The notes under the pieces are model-generated. The model saw nothing but the letters and a program-made list of their open reading frames with translations, had not been told where the DNA came from and made no database searches. A stretch of DNA of 64,000 nucleotides from Streptomyces sp. NBC_01754 (GTDB lineage: Bacteria; Actinomycetota; Actinomycetes; Streptomycetales; Streptomycetaceae). The stretch covers positions 2,852,001 to 2,916,000 of the forward strand of contig NZ_CP109132.1 in assembly GCF_035918015.1 (NCBI RefSeq). Reading direction: 5' to 3'. Positions 9,791-18,014 of the stretch are shown piece after piece; within the stretch, counting starts at the first letter, position 1; the number at the start of each line of letters is the position of its first letter. The translations under genes and the position numbers were made by a program.

Positions 9791-11236
9791 ATGCACCCCA
9801 GTAAGACCGGTCCGGCCGACGCTCCCCCCACCAGATCGGACAGCGCCGTCGACCGGTTCTTCCGCATCAGCGAGCGCGGATCGACCTACGGCCGGGAGAT
9901 ACGCGGCGGATTCGCCACCTTCTTCACCATGGCCTACATCCTCGTGCTCAACCCGATCATCCTCGGCAGCACCAAGGACAAGTTCGGCGAGCAGCTGGAC
10001 ACCGTGCAGCTGGTCACCGCCACGGCTCTGGTGGCCGCGATGATGACCCTGATCATGGGTGTCGGCGGCAACCTGCCGCTCGCCCTGGCCGCGGGTCTGG
10101 GTATCAACGCCGTCGTCGCCTTCCAGGTCGCCCCGCTGATGAGCTGGGAAGACGCGATGGGCCTGATCGTCCTCGAAGGGCTCCTGATCTGCGTACTGGT
10201 GATGACGGGCCTACGCGAGGCCATCATGTACGCCATTCCCCAAGCCCTCAAGCAGGCGATCAGTGTCGGTATCGGCCTGTTCATCGCGTTCATCGGCTTC
10301 GTCGACGCCGGGTTCGTCACCCGCATCCCGGACGCCGCGAACTCCACCGTGCCCGTTCAGCTCGGTACCGGTACGCTCACCGGCTGGCCCATGCTCGTGT
10401 TCTGCCTCGGTGTGCTCGTGACGGTCGTCCTGCTCGCCCGCAAGGTCAAGGGCGCCATCCTCATCAGCATCGTCCTGATGACCCTGGCCTCCATCGCCAT
10501 CAACGAGTTCGCCGACGTGGAGTCCTGGGGCCTGACCGCTCCGGCCCTGCCCGACCAGCCCGTCGCGGCCCCCGACTTCGGCCTGCTGGGCAAGTTCGAC
10601 CTCTTCGGCTCGTTCGGGCAGATCAGCGTCCTGACCGTCGTTCTGCTGATCTTCACCCTCATCCTTTCGGACTTCTTCGACACCATGGGCACCGTCGTGG
10701 GTGTCACCGCCGAAGCCGGGCTCCTCGACGAACGCGGTCAGGTCCCCGGCCTGGGACGCGTCCTGCTCATCGACGGCGCGGCCGCCGTCGCCGGCGGCGC
10801 CGCCTCCTCCTCGTCCGCCACCACCTACATCGAGTCCGCCGCCGGTGTCGGCGAGGGCGCCCGTACCGGCTTCGCCAACCTCGTCACCGGTGGCCTCTTC
10901 GCCCTCGCCCTCTTCTTCACCCCCGTCCTGACCATCGTGCCCATGCAGGCCGCGTCCCCCGCGCTCGTCGTGGTCGGATTCCTGATGATGACGCAGGTCA
11001 AGCACATCGACTGGGACCGCTACGACCTCGCCGTCCCCTCCTTCCTCACCATCGTCGTCATGCCGTTCACCTACTCCATCACCAACGGCATCGGCGCCGG
11101 CTTCATCTCCTACGTCGTCATCAAGACGTTCCTGGGCAAGGCCCGCGAAGTGCACTGGCTCCTCTGGACCACCGCCACGCTCTTCCTCGTCTACTTCGCC
11201 ATCGACCCGCTGGAGCAGATCCTCGGGCTCAAGTAG
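9791..11236 (+). CDS. NCS2-family purine (guanine/hypoxanthine-type) permease
   Basis: 481-residue membrane transporter. The N-terminal segment TYGREIRGGFATFFTMAYIL and the motif SDFFDTMGTVVGV (about residue 297) are typical of the AzgA-like branch of NCS2 permeases, which take up adenine, guanine or hypoxanthine by proton symport. Twelve or more hydrophobic segments are evident. The ATG at 9791 follows GGAGAAG. It has its own promoter and a terminator hairpin right after the stop, so it looks monocistronic. Substrate choice within purines cannot be read from the sequence. Confidence 0.9.
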   Translation: MHPSKTGPADAPPTRSDSAVDRFFRISERGSTYGREIRGGFATFFTMAYILVLNPIILGSTKDKFGEQLDTVQLVTATALVAAMMTLIMGVGGNLPLALAAGLGINAVVAFQVAPLMSWEDAMGLIVLEGLLICVLVMTGLREAIMYAIPQALKQAISVGIGLFIAFIGFVDAGFVTRIPDAANSTVPVQLGTGTLTGWPMLVFCLGVLVTVVLLARKVKGAILISIVLMTLASIAINEFADVESWGLTAPALPDQPVAAPDFGLLGKFDLFGSFGQISVLTVVLLIFTLILSDFFDTMGTVVGVTAEAGLLDERGQVPGLGRVLLIDGAAAVAGGAASSSSATTYIESAAGVGEGARTGFANLVTGGLFALALFFTPVLTIVPMQAASPALVVVGFLMMTQVKHIDWDRYDLAVPSFLTIVVMPFTYSITNGIGAGFISYVVIKTFLGKAREVHWLLWTTATLFLVYFAIDPLEQILGLK

Positions 11237-11261
11237 GCCCCCGCCGCCGGGAGGCCTCCGC

Positions 11262-11287
11262 CGCCGGGAGGCGGGCCTCCCGGCGGA
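11262..11287 (+). terminator. Terminator hairpin after the purine permease
   Basis: An 11-bp perfect stem (CCGCCGGGAGG at 11262-11272 with 11277-11287) closes a 4-nt loop. It begins 25 bp after the stop codon. Confidence 0.7.
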
Positions 11288-11355
11288 GTCACGACCCGGC
11301 GCAGCCACGGCCCGGGCGGAGTCACCACCCGGGCGGAGCCACGACCCGGCGGCCT
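11283..11355. repeat. Four degenerate tandem copies of a ~17-bp GC-rich unit
   Basis: Imperfect repeats of GCGGAGYCACGACCCGG fill the gap between the permease terminator and the convergent coiled-coil gene. No function is apparent. Confidence 0.55.
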
Positions 11356-11364
11356 ACGCCCCGC

Positions 11365-12270
11365 TCAGTCCCCCGCCGGTTCCCGGCCCACCAGCGCGCG
11401 TCCCGTGAGCGCCGCCAGGGCCGTCCGCACGTGCGCCATGTGCGCGCGCACCTCCTCGCCGGCCTCCTCGTGCTCCCGCAGCACCCGGTCGGTCTCCCGG
11501 CCCACCCGCTCCTCGGCCACCCGCGCCTCGGACAGCAGACCCGCCGCCCGCGCCTCCGCGTCCTCCTGACCGTGCCGGGCGGCCTCCTCCGCCTCCGAGA
11601 GTTCCCGCCGCGCCCGCGCGAGCAGTTCCTCGCCCCGGCCCGCCAGCTCCGCCTCCCGCGCCGCCACCACGGCCTCGGCCGCCGCGAACTCCTCGTCGGC
11701 GGCCTTGCCCCGTTCCGTGTGCTCCTGCTCCTGGTGCGCCAGCACATCCGCCGTACGACGACGGGTCTCCGCCATCTCCGACTCCGCCTCCTCGCGGACC
11801 CGTCCGGCGTCCTCCAGGGCCTCCCGCACCAGCGTCCCGGCCGTCTCCCGTGCCGCGCCCAGCAGCGCCTCGGCCGCCTCGTCGGCGGCCACCCGCTCCG
11901 AACGGGCCCCCGCGCGCGCCGCCTCCTCAGCCTCCCGGCCCGCAGCGTCCGCCGCGTCCCACAGCGCCTGCGCCTCCTCCGCCGCCGCGCCCCGGGCCGC
12001 CTCGGCCTCCGCCGTCGCCAGCGCGAGGATCCGCTGGGCGCGCTCCCCCAGCGAGGCGTACGTCTGCGGTGCCAGCGACGCCACCACCTCACGCAGCCGC
12101 GCCGACTCCGCCGCCAGCTCCTCGGCCAGGACCGTCAGCCGGGCCAGCCGCTCCAGCGCCTCGTCCCGCTCACCCGACAGCCCGGCGACGACGCGGTCCA
12201 CCTGCTCCGGACGGTAACCACGCCCCCGCACACCGACGAAGTCGTACGCGGACACAGGTCCACCACTCAT
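11365..12270 (-). CDS. DivIVA-like coiled-coil protein
   Basis: 301-residue Ala/Glu/Arg-rich protein. After a short N-terminal DivIVA-like motif (YDFVGVRGRGYRPEQVDRVV, about residues 10-29) almost the whole chain is predicted coiled coil, ending near residue 290. Such proteins are often annotated as cellulose-binding in Streptomyces and resemble the filament-forming or polarity proteins of hyphal tips (Scy/FilP/DivIVA group). Which of these it resembles most cannot be decided here. The start is the ATG at 12270, preceded by GAAAGAGG; an upstream in-frame ATG at 12315 lacks a good site. The gene is separated by a terminator from the SUKH cluster that lies upstream of it. Confidence 0.75.
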   Translation of the reverse strand: MSGGPVSAYDFVGVRGRGYRPEQVDRVVAGLSGERDEALERLARLTVLAEELAAESARLREVVASLAPQTYASLGERAQRILALATAEAEAARGAAAEEAQALWDAADAAGREAEEAARAGARSERVAADEAAEALLGAARETAGTLVREALEDAGRVREEAESEMAETRRRTADVLAHQEQEHTERGKAADEEFAAAEAVVAAREAELAGRGEELLARARRELSEAEEAARHGQEDAEARAAGLLSEARVAEERVGRETDRVLREHEEAGEEVRAHMAHVRTALAALTGRALVGREPAGD

Positions 12271-12411
12271 CCTGAAGCCTCTTTCCCGCTCTCCGACGCC
12301 CCGACCACGAAGCAATACGTCAAGGATGCGGCAATTGGTGCCGGAAGTCGGAATCGATCAACCCTATTCAAGCCGTGAGCGACCCGGATCACCGACCGCG
12401 CATGCAGGAAA

Positions 12412-12437
12412 CGCCCGGACCCCACCGGGTCCGGGCG
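12412..12437 (-). terminator. Terminator of the SUKH-4 operon
   Basis: A perfect 11-bp stem (CGCCCGGACCC at 12412-12422 with 12427-12437) and a 4-nt loop. It lies 22 bp beyond the stop of the SUKH-4 gene and upstream of the coiled-coil gene. Confidence 0.75.
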
Positions 12438-12458
12438 CCACTCCCGCAACGGGTCAGA

Positions 12459-14786
12459 TCACAACAGCCCGTCCCACATCTGCTCCAGCAGCACCGACCA
12501 CCAGCTCTCCGGCGACGCCAGCGCCGCCGGATCCAGCGCCGCCAACTGCGCCTGGAAATCGACGGTCCAACGGCCCGCCTGCTCCGGATTCAGCCCGTAC
12601 CGCAGCCGCCACATCCGGCCCAGCAACGCCATCGAGCGCACGAACTCCGGCAGCCCGCTGTTCACGAACTGGGGCGGCACCGACTGTCCACCGGGACCCG
12701 CCTCGACCGGCACCGCCACGATGTCCGCCGTGCCGTACTGCACACAGATCGCCCGGCCGAAGTCGGACCCCATCACGAGATACGAACCCGCGTCGGGCGC
12801 CGGCCGCACCTGGCGCTGCGCGGCCAGCTCACCCAGGGTCGGCACCACCGGCTGCCCCGGCTGCGCCCAGAAGAACGGCCCGAAATCGGCAGGCAGCCCC
12901 GCCCACACCAGAGTCCGCGCCACCGTCTCCGGCACACCCTGACGGGAGACCGCCCGCTGGTCGAAGCGGAGCACACCCTGCGGGCCGAACGCCGCCAGCG
13001 TCTCCTCCGCCAGGGCCTCCGGCGGCAACGGCGGCGCGGGCGGGACCTGGGGCAGCGGCGCCCGCACCGGCGCCGGCCGCGCCGGACCGTCGGCCACCTG
13101 ATGCAGCTCACCCTGATGCGTCAGCAGCGCCCGCATGCCCTGCTGCCGGCTCGCGTGGTCGGTGCCGTACGGAGCGACGCTCGTGATCCGGACCTGCGGC
13201 CACATCTCCCGGATCATCCGCGCGCAGTAGGCGCCCGGCAGCTCACACGACTCCAGCTCCGTGTGCAGCTCGATTACCTGCTGCGGCGGCACGTTCATCG
13301 CCCGCAGCTCGTGCAGCATCTGCCACTCCGGGTGCGGGGTGCCCGGCGCGGAGCGGCGGATCAGCTGCTGCTCGCTGCCGTCGGGCGCCCGGAACCTCAG
13401 CACCGCCTGGTAGCCGGGGCCGACCGTCGGCTGCCCGGCCGGCTGCTGCGGATAGCCGTACGCCGGAGGCGGCGGGGTGTGCGGACCGCCCGGTGCCCCG
13501 GGAGGCCCCGGGGGACCCGGGGGCTGCGGCACCCCCGGGCCCGGCCGCCCCGGGGTCGCCAGCATCGTCTCGGCGTGGTGCACCCCGCCACCGGGGGGCG
13601 GCGTGGCCCCGGGAGGCGGCGGAGGCCCGGGGGGCGGCGTCGATCCGGGCGGTACCGGCGGGCCTGGCGGCGGCGTCGATCCGGGCGCTGCCGGAGGACC
13701 GGGCGGCGTGGGCGCGCCGGGAGCCCCGGACGGCCCCTGCTGCGGGACCAGTTGAGTCGGTACGTAGCTCCCCGCCGGGGTCCCCGGCGCACCCGGGGGC
13801 GGCACAGCGGCTCCCGGCACTCCGGGGGGCGGCGGAGCCGAGGGGCCCGCGCCCCGCGGACCACGCGGCGGCACGGCCGCCTTGCTGGTGGCCGCGTCAG
13901 CGATGTCACCGGCCACGGAACCCGGAGCCGCGGGTGGCCCGGGGGGCGCCGGAGCACCCGGGACGGCGGGCACCCCGGGAGCCGGAGTGCCCGGGCCGGC
14001 CTGGGGGTCGAGCCCCGGGACGACCGCCGTCCTGGGCAGCTGGCTCCCGCCCGACATCAGCGCGGTGGCCGCCTCCGCCGGCACGCTGGGAGGCGGCGTC
14101 CCGTCGTCGTCCGACCCGGACAGCGGCGGCGCGAACACCGTCTCCGGCAGCGCCACCTCGCCCTCGCCCGACCCCGCGTCCGTATTCGTGTCCGTACCCG
14201 CCCAGGGGGTCCCCCCCGTCGACACGCCGCCGGCCGCCGGCCGCTCCGACGCGTCCGCACCGGCGGGCCGCGCGTCGGCGGGCTCGGCACCGGCATCGGC
14301 GGACTCCGGACCGGAACCCTGAGCCGGAACCGCTGCAACGGCAGCGGCAGCAGCCGACGGCCCGGCGGGAGCCGGCACGTCCGACTCCGGCCCCGCCTCC
14401 GCACGCCGGTCCGGGATCCCCAGCTTGTCCGCCGCCTCCTGGAGCCACTCCGGCGGGCTCAGCAGGAACGACGTCTGGTTCAGATCGATACGCTGCGGCG
14501 GCTCCGGAGCGGCCGGAACCGCGTCGGAGCCCCCGTACTCCTCCTCGTACCGCCGGATCACCTCGCCCACGGGCAGCCCCGGCCACAACGTGGCCTCACC
14601 GCTGTCCCGGGCGATCACCAACCGCTGGCGGCCACCGTCCGACACCGGGCCGTCCGCCCGGTCCTCGGCCCACACCACGAAACCCAGTTCGAACTCACGG
14701 ACCCGCACCTCACGGTGCTGGTAGGCCGGCACGTCACCGTTGACCCACTCGTCCGCCCGCTCCTGCGCCTGCGCGAACGTCACCAT
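12459..14786 (-). CDS. Multidomain SUKH-4 protein with Imm35-like N-terminus and degenerate deaminase-like domain
   Basis: 775-residue cytoplasmic protein without signal peptide. Residues 1-100 resemble the YrhB/Imm35 fold (FAQAQERADEWVNG, VREFELGFVVW). Residues about 150-450 are an extreme Pro/Gly/Ala linker. Residues about 460-560 look like a nucleic-acid-deaminase fold, with HPEWQMLHELRAM followed by TELESCELPGAYC (E..C......C pattern). The last ~190 residues are a SUKH-4 domain (VARTLVWAGLPADFGPFFW, VMGSDFGRAICVQYG). SUKH and Imm35 domains are known immunity modules of polymorphic toxin systems. The fusion is likely regulatory or self-neutralising, but its role is not established. ATG at 14786, seven bases after the preceding stop. 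Confidence 0.75.
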   Translation of the reverse strand: MVTFAQAQERADEWVNGDVPAYQHREVRVREFELGFVVWAEDRADGPVSDGGRQRLVIARDSGEATLWPGLPVGEVIRRYEEEYGGSDAVPAAPEPPQRIDLNQTSFLLSPPEWLQEAADKLGIPDRRAEAGPESDVPAPAGPSAAAAAVAAVPAQGSGPESADAGAEPADARPAGADASERPAAGGVSTGGTPWAGTDTNTDAGSGEGEVALPETVFAPPLSGSDDDGTPPPSVPAEAATALMSGGSQLPRTAVVPGLDPQAGPGTPAPGVPAVPGAPAPPGPPAAPGSVAGDIADAATSKAAVPPRGPRGAGPSAPPPPGVPGAAVPPPGAPGTPAGSYVPTQLVPQQGPSGAPGAPTPPGPPAAPGSTPPPGPPVPPGSTPPPGPPPPPGATPPPGGGVHHAETMLATPGRPGPGVPQPPGPPGPPGAPGGPHTPPPPAYGYPQQPAGQPTVGPGYQAVLRFRAPDGSEQQLIRRSAPGTPHPEWQMLHELRAMNVPPQQVIELHTELESCELPGAYCARMIREMWPQVRITSVAPYGTDHASRQQGMRALLTHQGELHQVADGPARPAPVRAPLPQVPPAPPLPPEALAEETLAAFGPQGVLRFDQRAVSRQGVPETVARTLVWAGLPADFGPFFWAQPGQPVVPTLGELAAQRQVRPAPDAGSYLVMGSDFGRAICVQYGTADIVAVPVEAGPGGQSVPPQFVNSGLPEFVRSMALLGRMWRLRYGLNPEQAGRWTVDFQAQLAALDPAALASPESWWSVLLEQMWDGLL

Positions 14787-14793
14787 CCCGCGC

Positions 14794-15771
14794 TCACCCC
14801 TCCACCGGGACGGCCCGCGCGAAGCCACCGTCCACCATCAGGTTCGCCACCGTCTCCAGCTCCGGCGGACTGCCCGCCAGCCGCTGGAGGAAGGCGTCGA
14901 AGTCCGCACCGCACGGCAGCAGGAGCCGCTCGACCCGCTCCTGCACGTTCCAGCCGTCCTGGTCCCGGGCGTCGTCGTACGCGCAGAACCACACCGAGCC
15001 CACGTCACCGCCCCGCACCTTCACGGCGATGATCCCGCCCTGGACGAAACCGACGCCCAGATAGTCCTTGGTGAAGTGGTCACGCAGACACTTGTTGACG
15101 TACACCAGGTCGTTCACGGCGGCCTCCTCGCGCACCGTGAAGAACGGCTGGTCGACCAGCACGCCCAGCTCCGCGTCCAGCGCCACCCCCACCGGGGCAC
15201 AGCCACCGGCCGCCTTCAGGAACGAACGGTAGGCACCCGGAAGCCGGTAGCCCAGATCCTCCTCGACCCCGAGGATCTGCTGCTCACCCACGGCGACAGC
15301 GCCCTTCGGCAGCCCGAAGTGAGCCGGTCTGGTCTCCTGGAGCGGACGCGTACCCCGCCGGCCCTGGTCCACCGACGCCGTCGCCAGACCACCGTGATGG
15401 CGCAGCAGCGCCTTCACCTCGACGGGGATCAGCTCCATCCGGCGGCTGCCCGGCACGTGGTGCCACGTCCAGCCGTGCGGAGTCGCCACCGCCGCGACGG
15501 TGTCCCACAGCTCGTGGCCGCTCGCCGCCATCGCCGCGTTCGCCGAGACCATGTCCGTCAGCCGCAGTTCGTCGATGCCGAACCCCGGGGGCGGCTCCGC
15601 GATCTCCGCGACCGCGCGCGCGTACGGAGAGAAGTCCGGACGGCCGTCCTCGTCCACGCGCACACCTCTGGGGTGACGCGACGCCCGGACCGGGTCCGGA
15701 AAGTGCACGACCTGCCCGGCGTAGGCCGCGTTCGGTGGCGCGGCTTGCTGCCCGAGCCGACCTGTCGTCAT
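14794..15771 (-). CDS. SMI1/KNR4 (SUKH-1) family protein
   Basis: 325-residue protein, first gene of a two-gene operon with the SUKH-4 fusion (7-bp spacing). The SUKH fold is visible from about residue 170: VEEDLGYRLPGAYRSFLKAAGG, the acidic strand ELGVLVDQPFF and a C-terminal segment ending in LMVDGGF. The N-terminal 100 residues are a separate helical region (VDEDGRPDFSPYARAVAEIA). Family members bind and neutralise nuclease or deaminase toxins or act as scaffolds. The start is the ATG at 15771 with a modest GGGG box. It is divergent from the YwqJ-like deaminase gene, so both could share a 225-bp regulatory region. Confidence 0.8.
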   Translation of the reverse strand: MTTGRLGQQAAPPNAAYAGQVVHFPDPVRASRHPRGVRVDEDGRPDFSPYARAVAEIAEPPPGFGIDELRLTDMVSANAAMAASGHELWDTVAAVATPHGWTWHHVPGSRRMELIPVEVKALLRHHGGLATASVDQGRRGTRPLQETRPAHFGLPKGAVAVGEQQILGVEEDLGYRLPGAYRSFLKAAGGCAPVGVALDAELGVLVDQPFFTVREEAAVNDLVYVNKCLRDHFTKDYLGVGFVQGGIIAVKVRGGDVGSVWFCAYDDARDQDGWNVQERVERLLLPCGADFDAFLQRLAGSPPELETVANLMVDGGFARAVPVEG

Positions 15772-15996
15772 GGCGGTTGCCCCCTGCTGCGTCCGGTGTT
15801 CCGCACAGCCTATGCGGTGACACGGCGACCGCTCCCGCCCCCGAATGATCCTCACGCAACGTCACCATCGCGTGACGAGACGGCCACCGATCCGCGACAC
15901 GCGGACACATTTGCCCGCCCCAGCTTTCCCCGCACCCTGCACATTTGGCAGGCTGTCCCCCGCAACTCGGGGGATTGCGGGAGGGAAGTCCACAAC
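15772..15996. promoter_or_regulatory. Divergent promoter region of the SUKH/deaminase cluster
   Basis: 225 bp between oppositely oriented SUKH genes. It must contain both promoters, but I cannot point to a convincing consensus pair. Confidence 0.35.
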
Positions 15997-16512
15997 ATGC
16001 ATCCTGCACAAACAGTCACACCCGGAGATCCGAGACTGAGCTGGAACGAGCCCAGCCGCACACCCCAGCTCCACCACCGACGCGACGGCATCCTGCCCGC
16101 CGTGGCCGCAGCCCTGTCCGTACGCGGCGAGACACTCACCTGCACCGCGGGCAAGGGCGACCGGCCACCGGCCCTGCACCCCCTCGTCCAGGACTTCCTC
16201 GACACCCTCACCAGCAACCAGCGTGAACGCTTCACCGGGCGCTGCCCCGAAGCCATACTGCTCTCCCGCCAGCTCACCGCCGCCGACAGCGGCCGCTCCA
16301 AGCGGGCCCGGCGCAAGCCCCTCACCAACGGCGAGGCCCGCCGCGCCCTCAAACACGCCCGGATCACCGCCCGCCACATCCGCGAGGACGGCGACCCGCT
16401 CCACGGCGGCTACGCGGCCCCCTGCCGCTCCTGCACCGTGATGCTCGCCCACTTCGGGGTACGCCCCGTCGACCTCACCACCGGCGCGGCGACCACGACC
16501 GAGAAGGGCTGA
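15997..16512 (+). CDS. YwqJ-like nucleic-acid/nucleotide deaminase
   Basis: 171-residue protein with the zinc-dependent deaminase signature of the YwqJ family: GRCPEAILLSR (about residues 82-92), supplying the catalytic Glu, and PCRSCTVMLAHFGV (about 145-158) as the PCxxC metal site. No signal peptide or delivery domain (PAAR, LXG, RHS) is attached, so it would act inside the cell or be only the toxin module. The ATG at 15997 has GGGAGGGAAG upstream. It is followed after 11 bp by the SUKH-3 gene, the classical toxin-immunity arrangement. Confidence 0.8.
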   Translation: MHPAQTVTPGDPRLSWNEPSRTPQLHHRRDGILPAVAAALSVRGETLTCTAGKGDRPPALHPLVQDFLDTLTSNQRERFTGRCPEAILLSRQLTAADSGRSKRARRKPLTNGEARRALKHARITARHIREDGDPLHGGYAAPCRSCTVMLAHFGVRPVDLTTGAATTTEKG

Positions 16513-16523
16513 AGACGTCACCC

Positions 16524-17045
16524 ATGCGCGAACGCACCGGCCTCCCCGCCCAGCAGGACCACGCCCCCTCCGCCCGCTTCCCCGGCCCCGTCGAGGCGGC
16601 CCTGCGTGAGGCCGACTGGCAACCAGGACGCTGGGACATCCGGCAGGCCGAGGAATGGGCCGACGCCCTGCGCTCCCACACCTCACCCGCCGGACACCGG
16701 CACGCCGTCTTCCCGGCCGCCGTCGAAGCCTGGGCCGAATTCGGCGGACTGCGCGTCGCCGCCTCCGCGCCCGGCCGGCAGATCGCCCCCTCCACCCTCC
16801 TCGTCGACCCCCTGCGGGGACTCCACCTCGCCCGTACGCTCGGCGACCTCGGCCGCGCCCTGGAGACCGAGGTGGCGCCGCTCGGTGAGGAGGGGGACGG
16901 CCAGGCCGTACTCGCCATCGACAGCGAAGGACGGGTCTACTCCATCGACCACACCGGCGACTGGTACCTCGGCTCCGACATCGACCGGGCCCTGACCACC
17001 CTCGTCTCCGGGATCCAGCCCACCCGGCTCAGCCAGACCACCTGA
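16524..17045 (+). CDS. SUKH-3 immunity-like protein
   Basis: 173-residue protein of the SUKH-3 family. It has the N-terminal helix EAALREADWQPGRWD, the strand VFPAAVEAWAEFGGLRV and the C-terminal IDSEGRVYSIDHTGDWYLG (about residues 133-151). SUKH-3 genes typically sit next to YwqJ deaminases as cognate immunity proteins, as seen here. It is probably translated from the same mRNA as the upstream deaminase. Confidence 0.82.
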   Translation: MRERTGLPAQQDHAPSARFPGPVEAALREADWQPGRWDIRQAEEWADALRSHTSPAGHRHAVFPAAVEAWAEFGGLRVAASAPGRQIAPSTLLVDPLRGLHLARTLGDLGRALETEVAPLGEEGDGQAVLAIDSEGRVYSIDHTGDWYLGSDIDRALTTLVSGIQPTRLSQTT

Positions 17046-17252
17046 CACCCGGGAAGGGCTCCCCCGTTCAGGGACACACCTGACCACTCCCTGAGGGCCA
17101 CGACAGGACCACGGCAGGACCCGGGAGCCGCTCCCCGGTCCGGCGGAAAGCGGCCCGTCCAGGGGTCCCGGGCACCCCCGAACAGCCGCAAAAAGCCCGC
17201 GCGGGCACCGCATTGCACCGATTCACCCCCGCACGGCCCTTACGCTCCGCGC

Positions 17253-17978
17253 ATGATCAGCTACGCACTGCCCCTGGCGGCGTCAGGTCTCAAGATCGAC
17301 TGGACCAAGATGCCCACGTACAACACCATCATGTCCCTGGCGGCCGGAGCCGGGCTCATGCTCGTGGTCGCCCTCGGCTACCGGCTCCTGCGACCGGCCG
17401 GCACCGTCAACCTCGACGGCTGGGTACTCGCCTTCGGCGCACTCGGCTTCATCCTCGTCACCACCGGCCTCCACATGACCCTCACCTGGCCACTCGCCGG
17501 ACAGGGCTTCCCCTTCGACAACATCATCTTCGGCGAGCCCGCACTCGGCTTCGGCACGCTCCTGGCCTTCGCCGCGTTCTACCTCTGGAAACGCGGTGAC
17601 ACCCTCCTCGCCGCCCCCGACCGCACCCACCGCATCGCGCACATCGCCTCGCCCATCTCCGTCCTGGTCTTCGGACTCGGGCTCGCCTGCTTCGGCATCG
17701 CGGCCGCCGGCTGGAAGTACACCCTCTTCGCCGCCCCGCCCGAAGAACCCATCTCCGGCGAATTCGCGGACATGCCGATGCTCGAAGCCAGCTTCATGTC
17801 CGGCCTCTACGTACTCGTCGGCATCGGAGCGCTGCTCTTCCCGTTCGCGCTCCACCGGCCCCGGAGCTTCCTGACCACCGTCGTCGGCGCCGTCTGGGCC
17901 CTGGCCGGAGTGATCTTCCTCGTCTTCGGCGGGCTCAACTACTTCACCCACATCGGCCTCATCATCAACACCATGTGA
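17253..17978 (+). CDS. DUF981 integral membrane protein
   Basis: 241-residue protein with about six or seven TM segments (for example 24-46, 57-79, 95-110, 133-152, 187-205, 211-228) and the family stretch FGALGFILVTTGLHMTLTWP. The fold is found widely in Streptomyces but has no assigned function. The ATG at 17253 is chosen as the first in-frame start. Its 3' end converges on the sensor kinase gene 36 bp away. Confidence 0.8.
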   Translation: MISYALPLAASGLKIDWTKMPTYNTIMSLAAGAGLMLVVALGYRLLRPAGTVNLDGWVLAFGALGFILVTTGLHMTLTWPLAGQGFPFDNIIFGEPALGFGTLLAFAAFYLWKRGDTLLAAPDRTHRIAHIASPISVLVFGLGLACFGIAAAGWKYTLFAAPPEEPISGEFADMPMLEASFMSGLYVLVGIGALLFPFALHRPRSFLTTVVGAVWALAGVIFLVFGGLNYFTHIGLIINTM

Positions 17979-18014
17979 CGCGGGGCCCGCACCCGCCGCG
18001 AGACCACCCGGGCC

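Noticed and set aside
12375..15032. Long plus-strand frames opposite the SUKH-4 gene
   Set aside because: Antisense translation of the Pro/Gly-rich linker; no starts with ribosome-binding sites and no domains.
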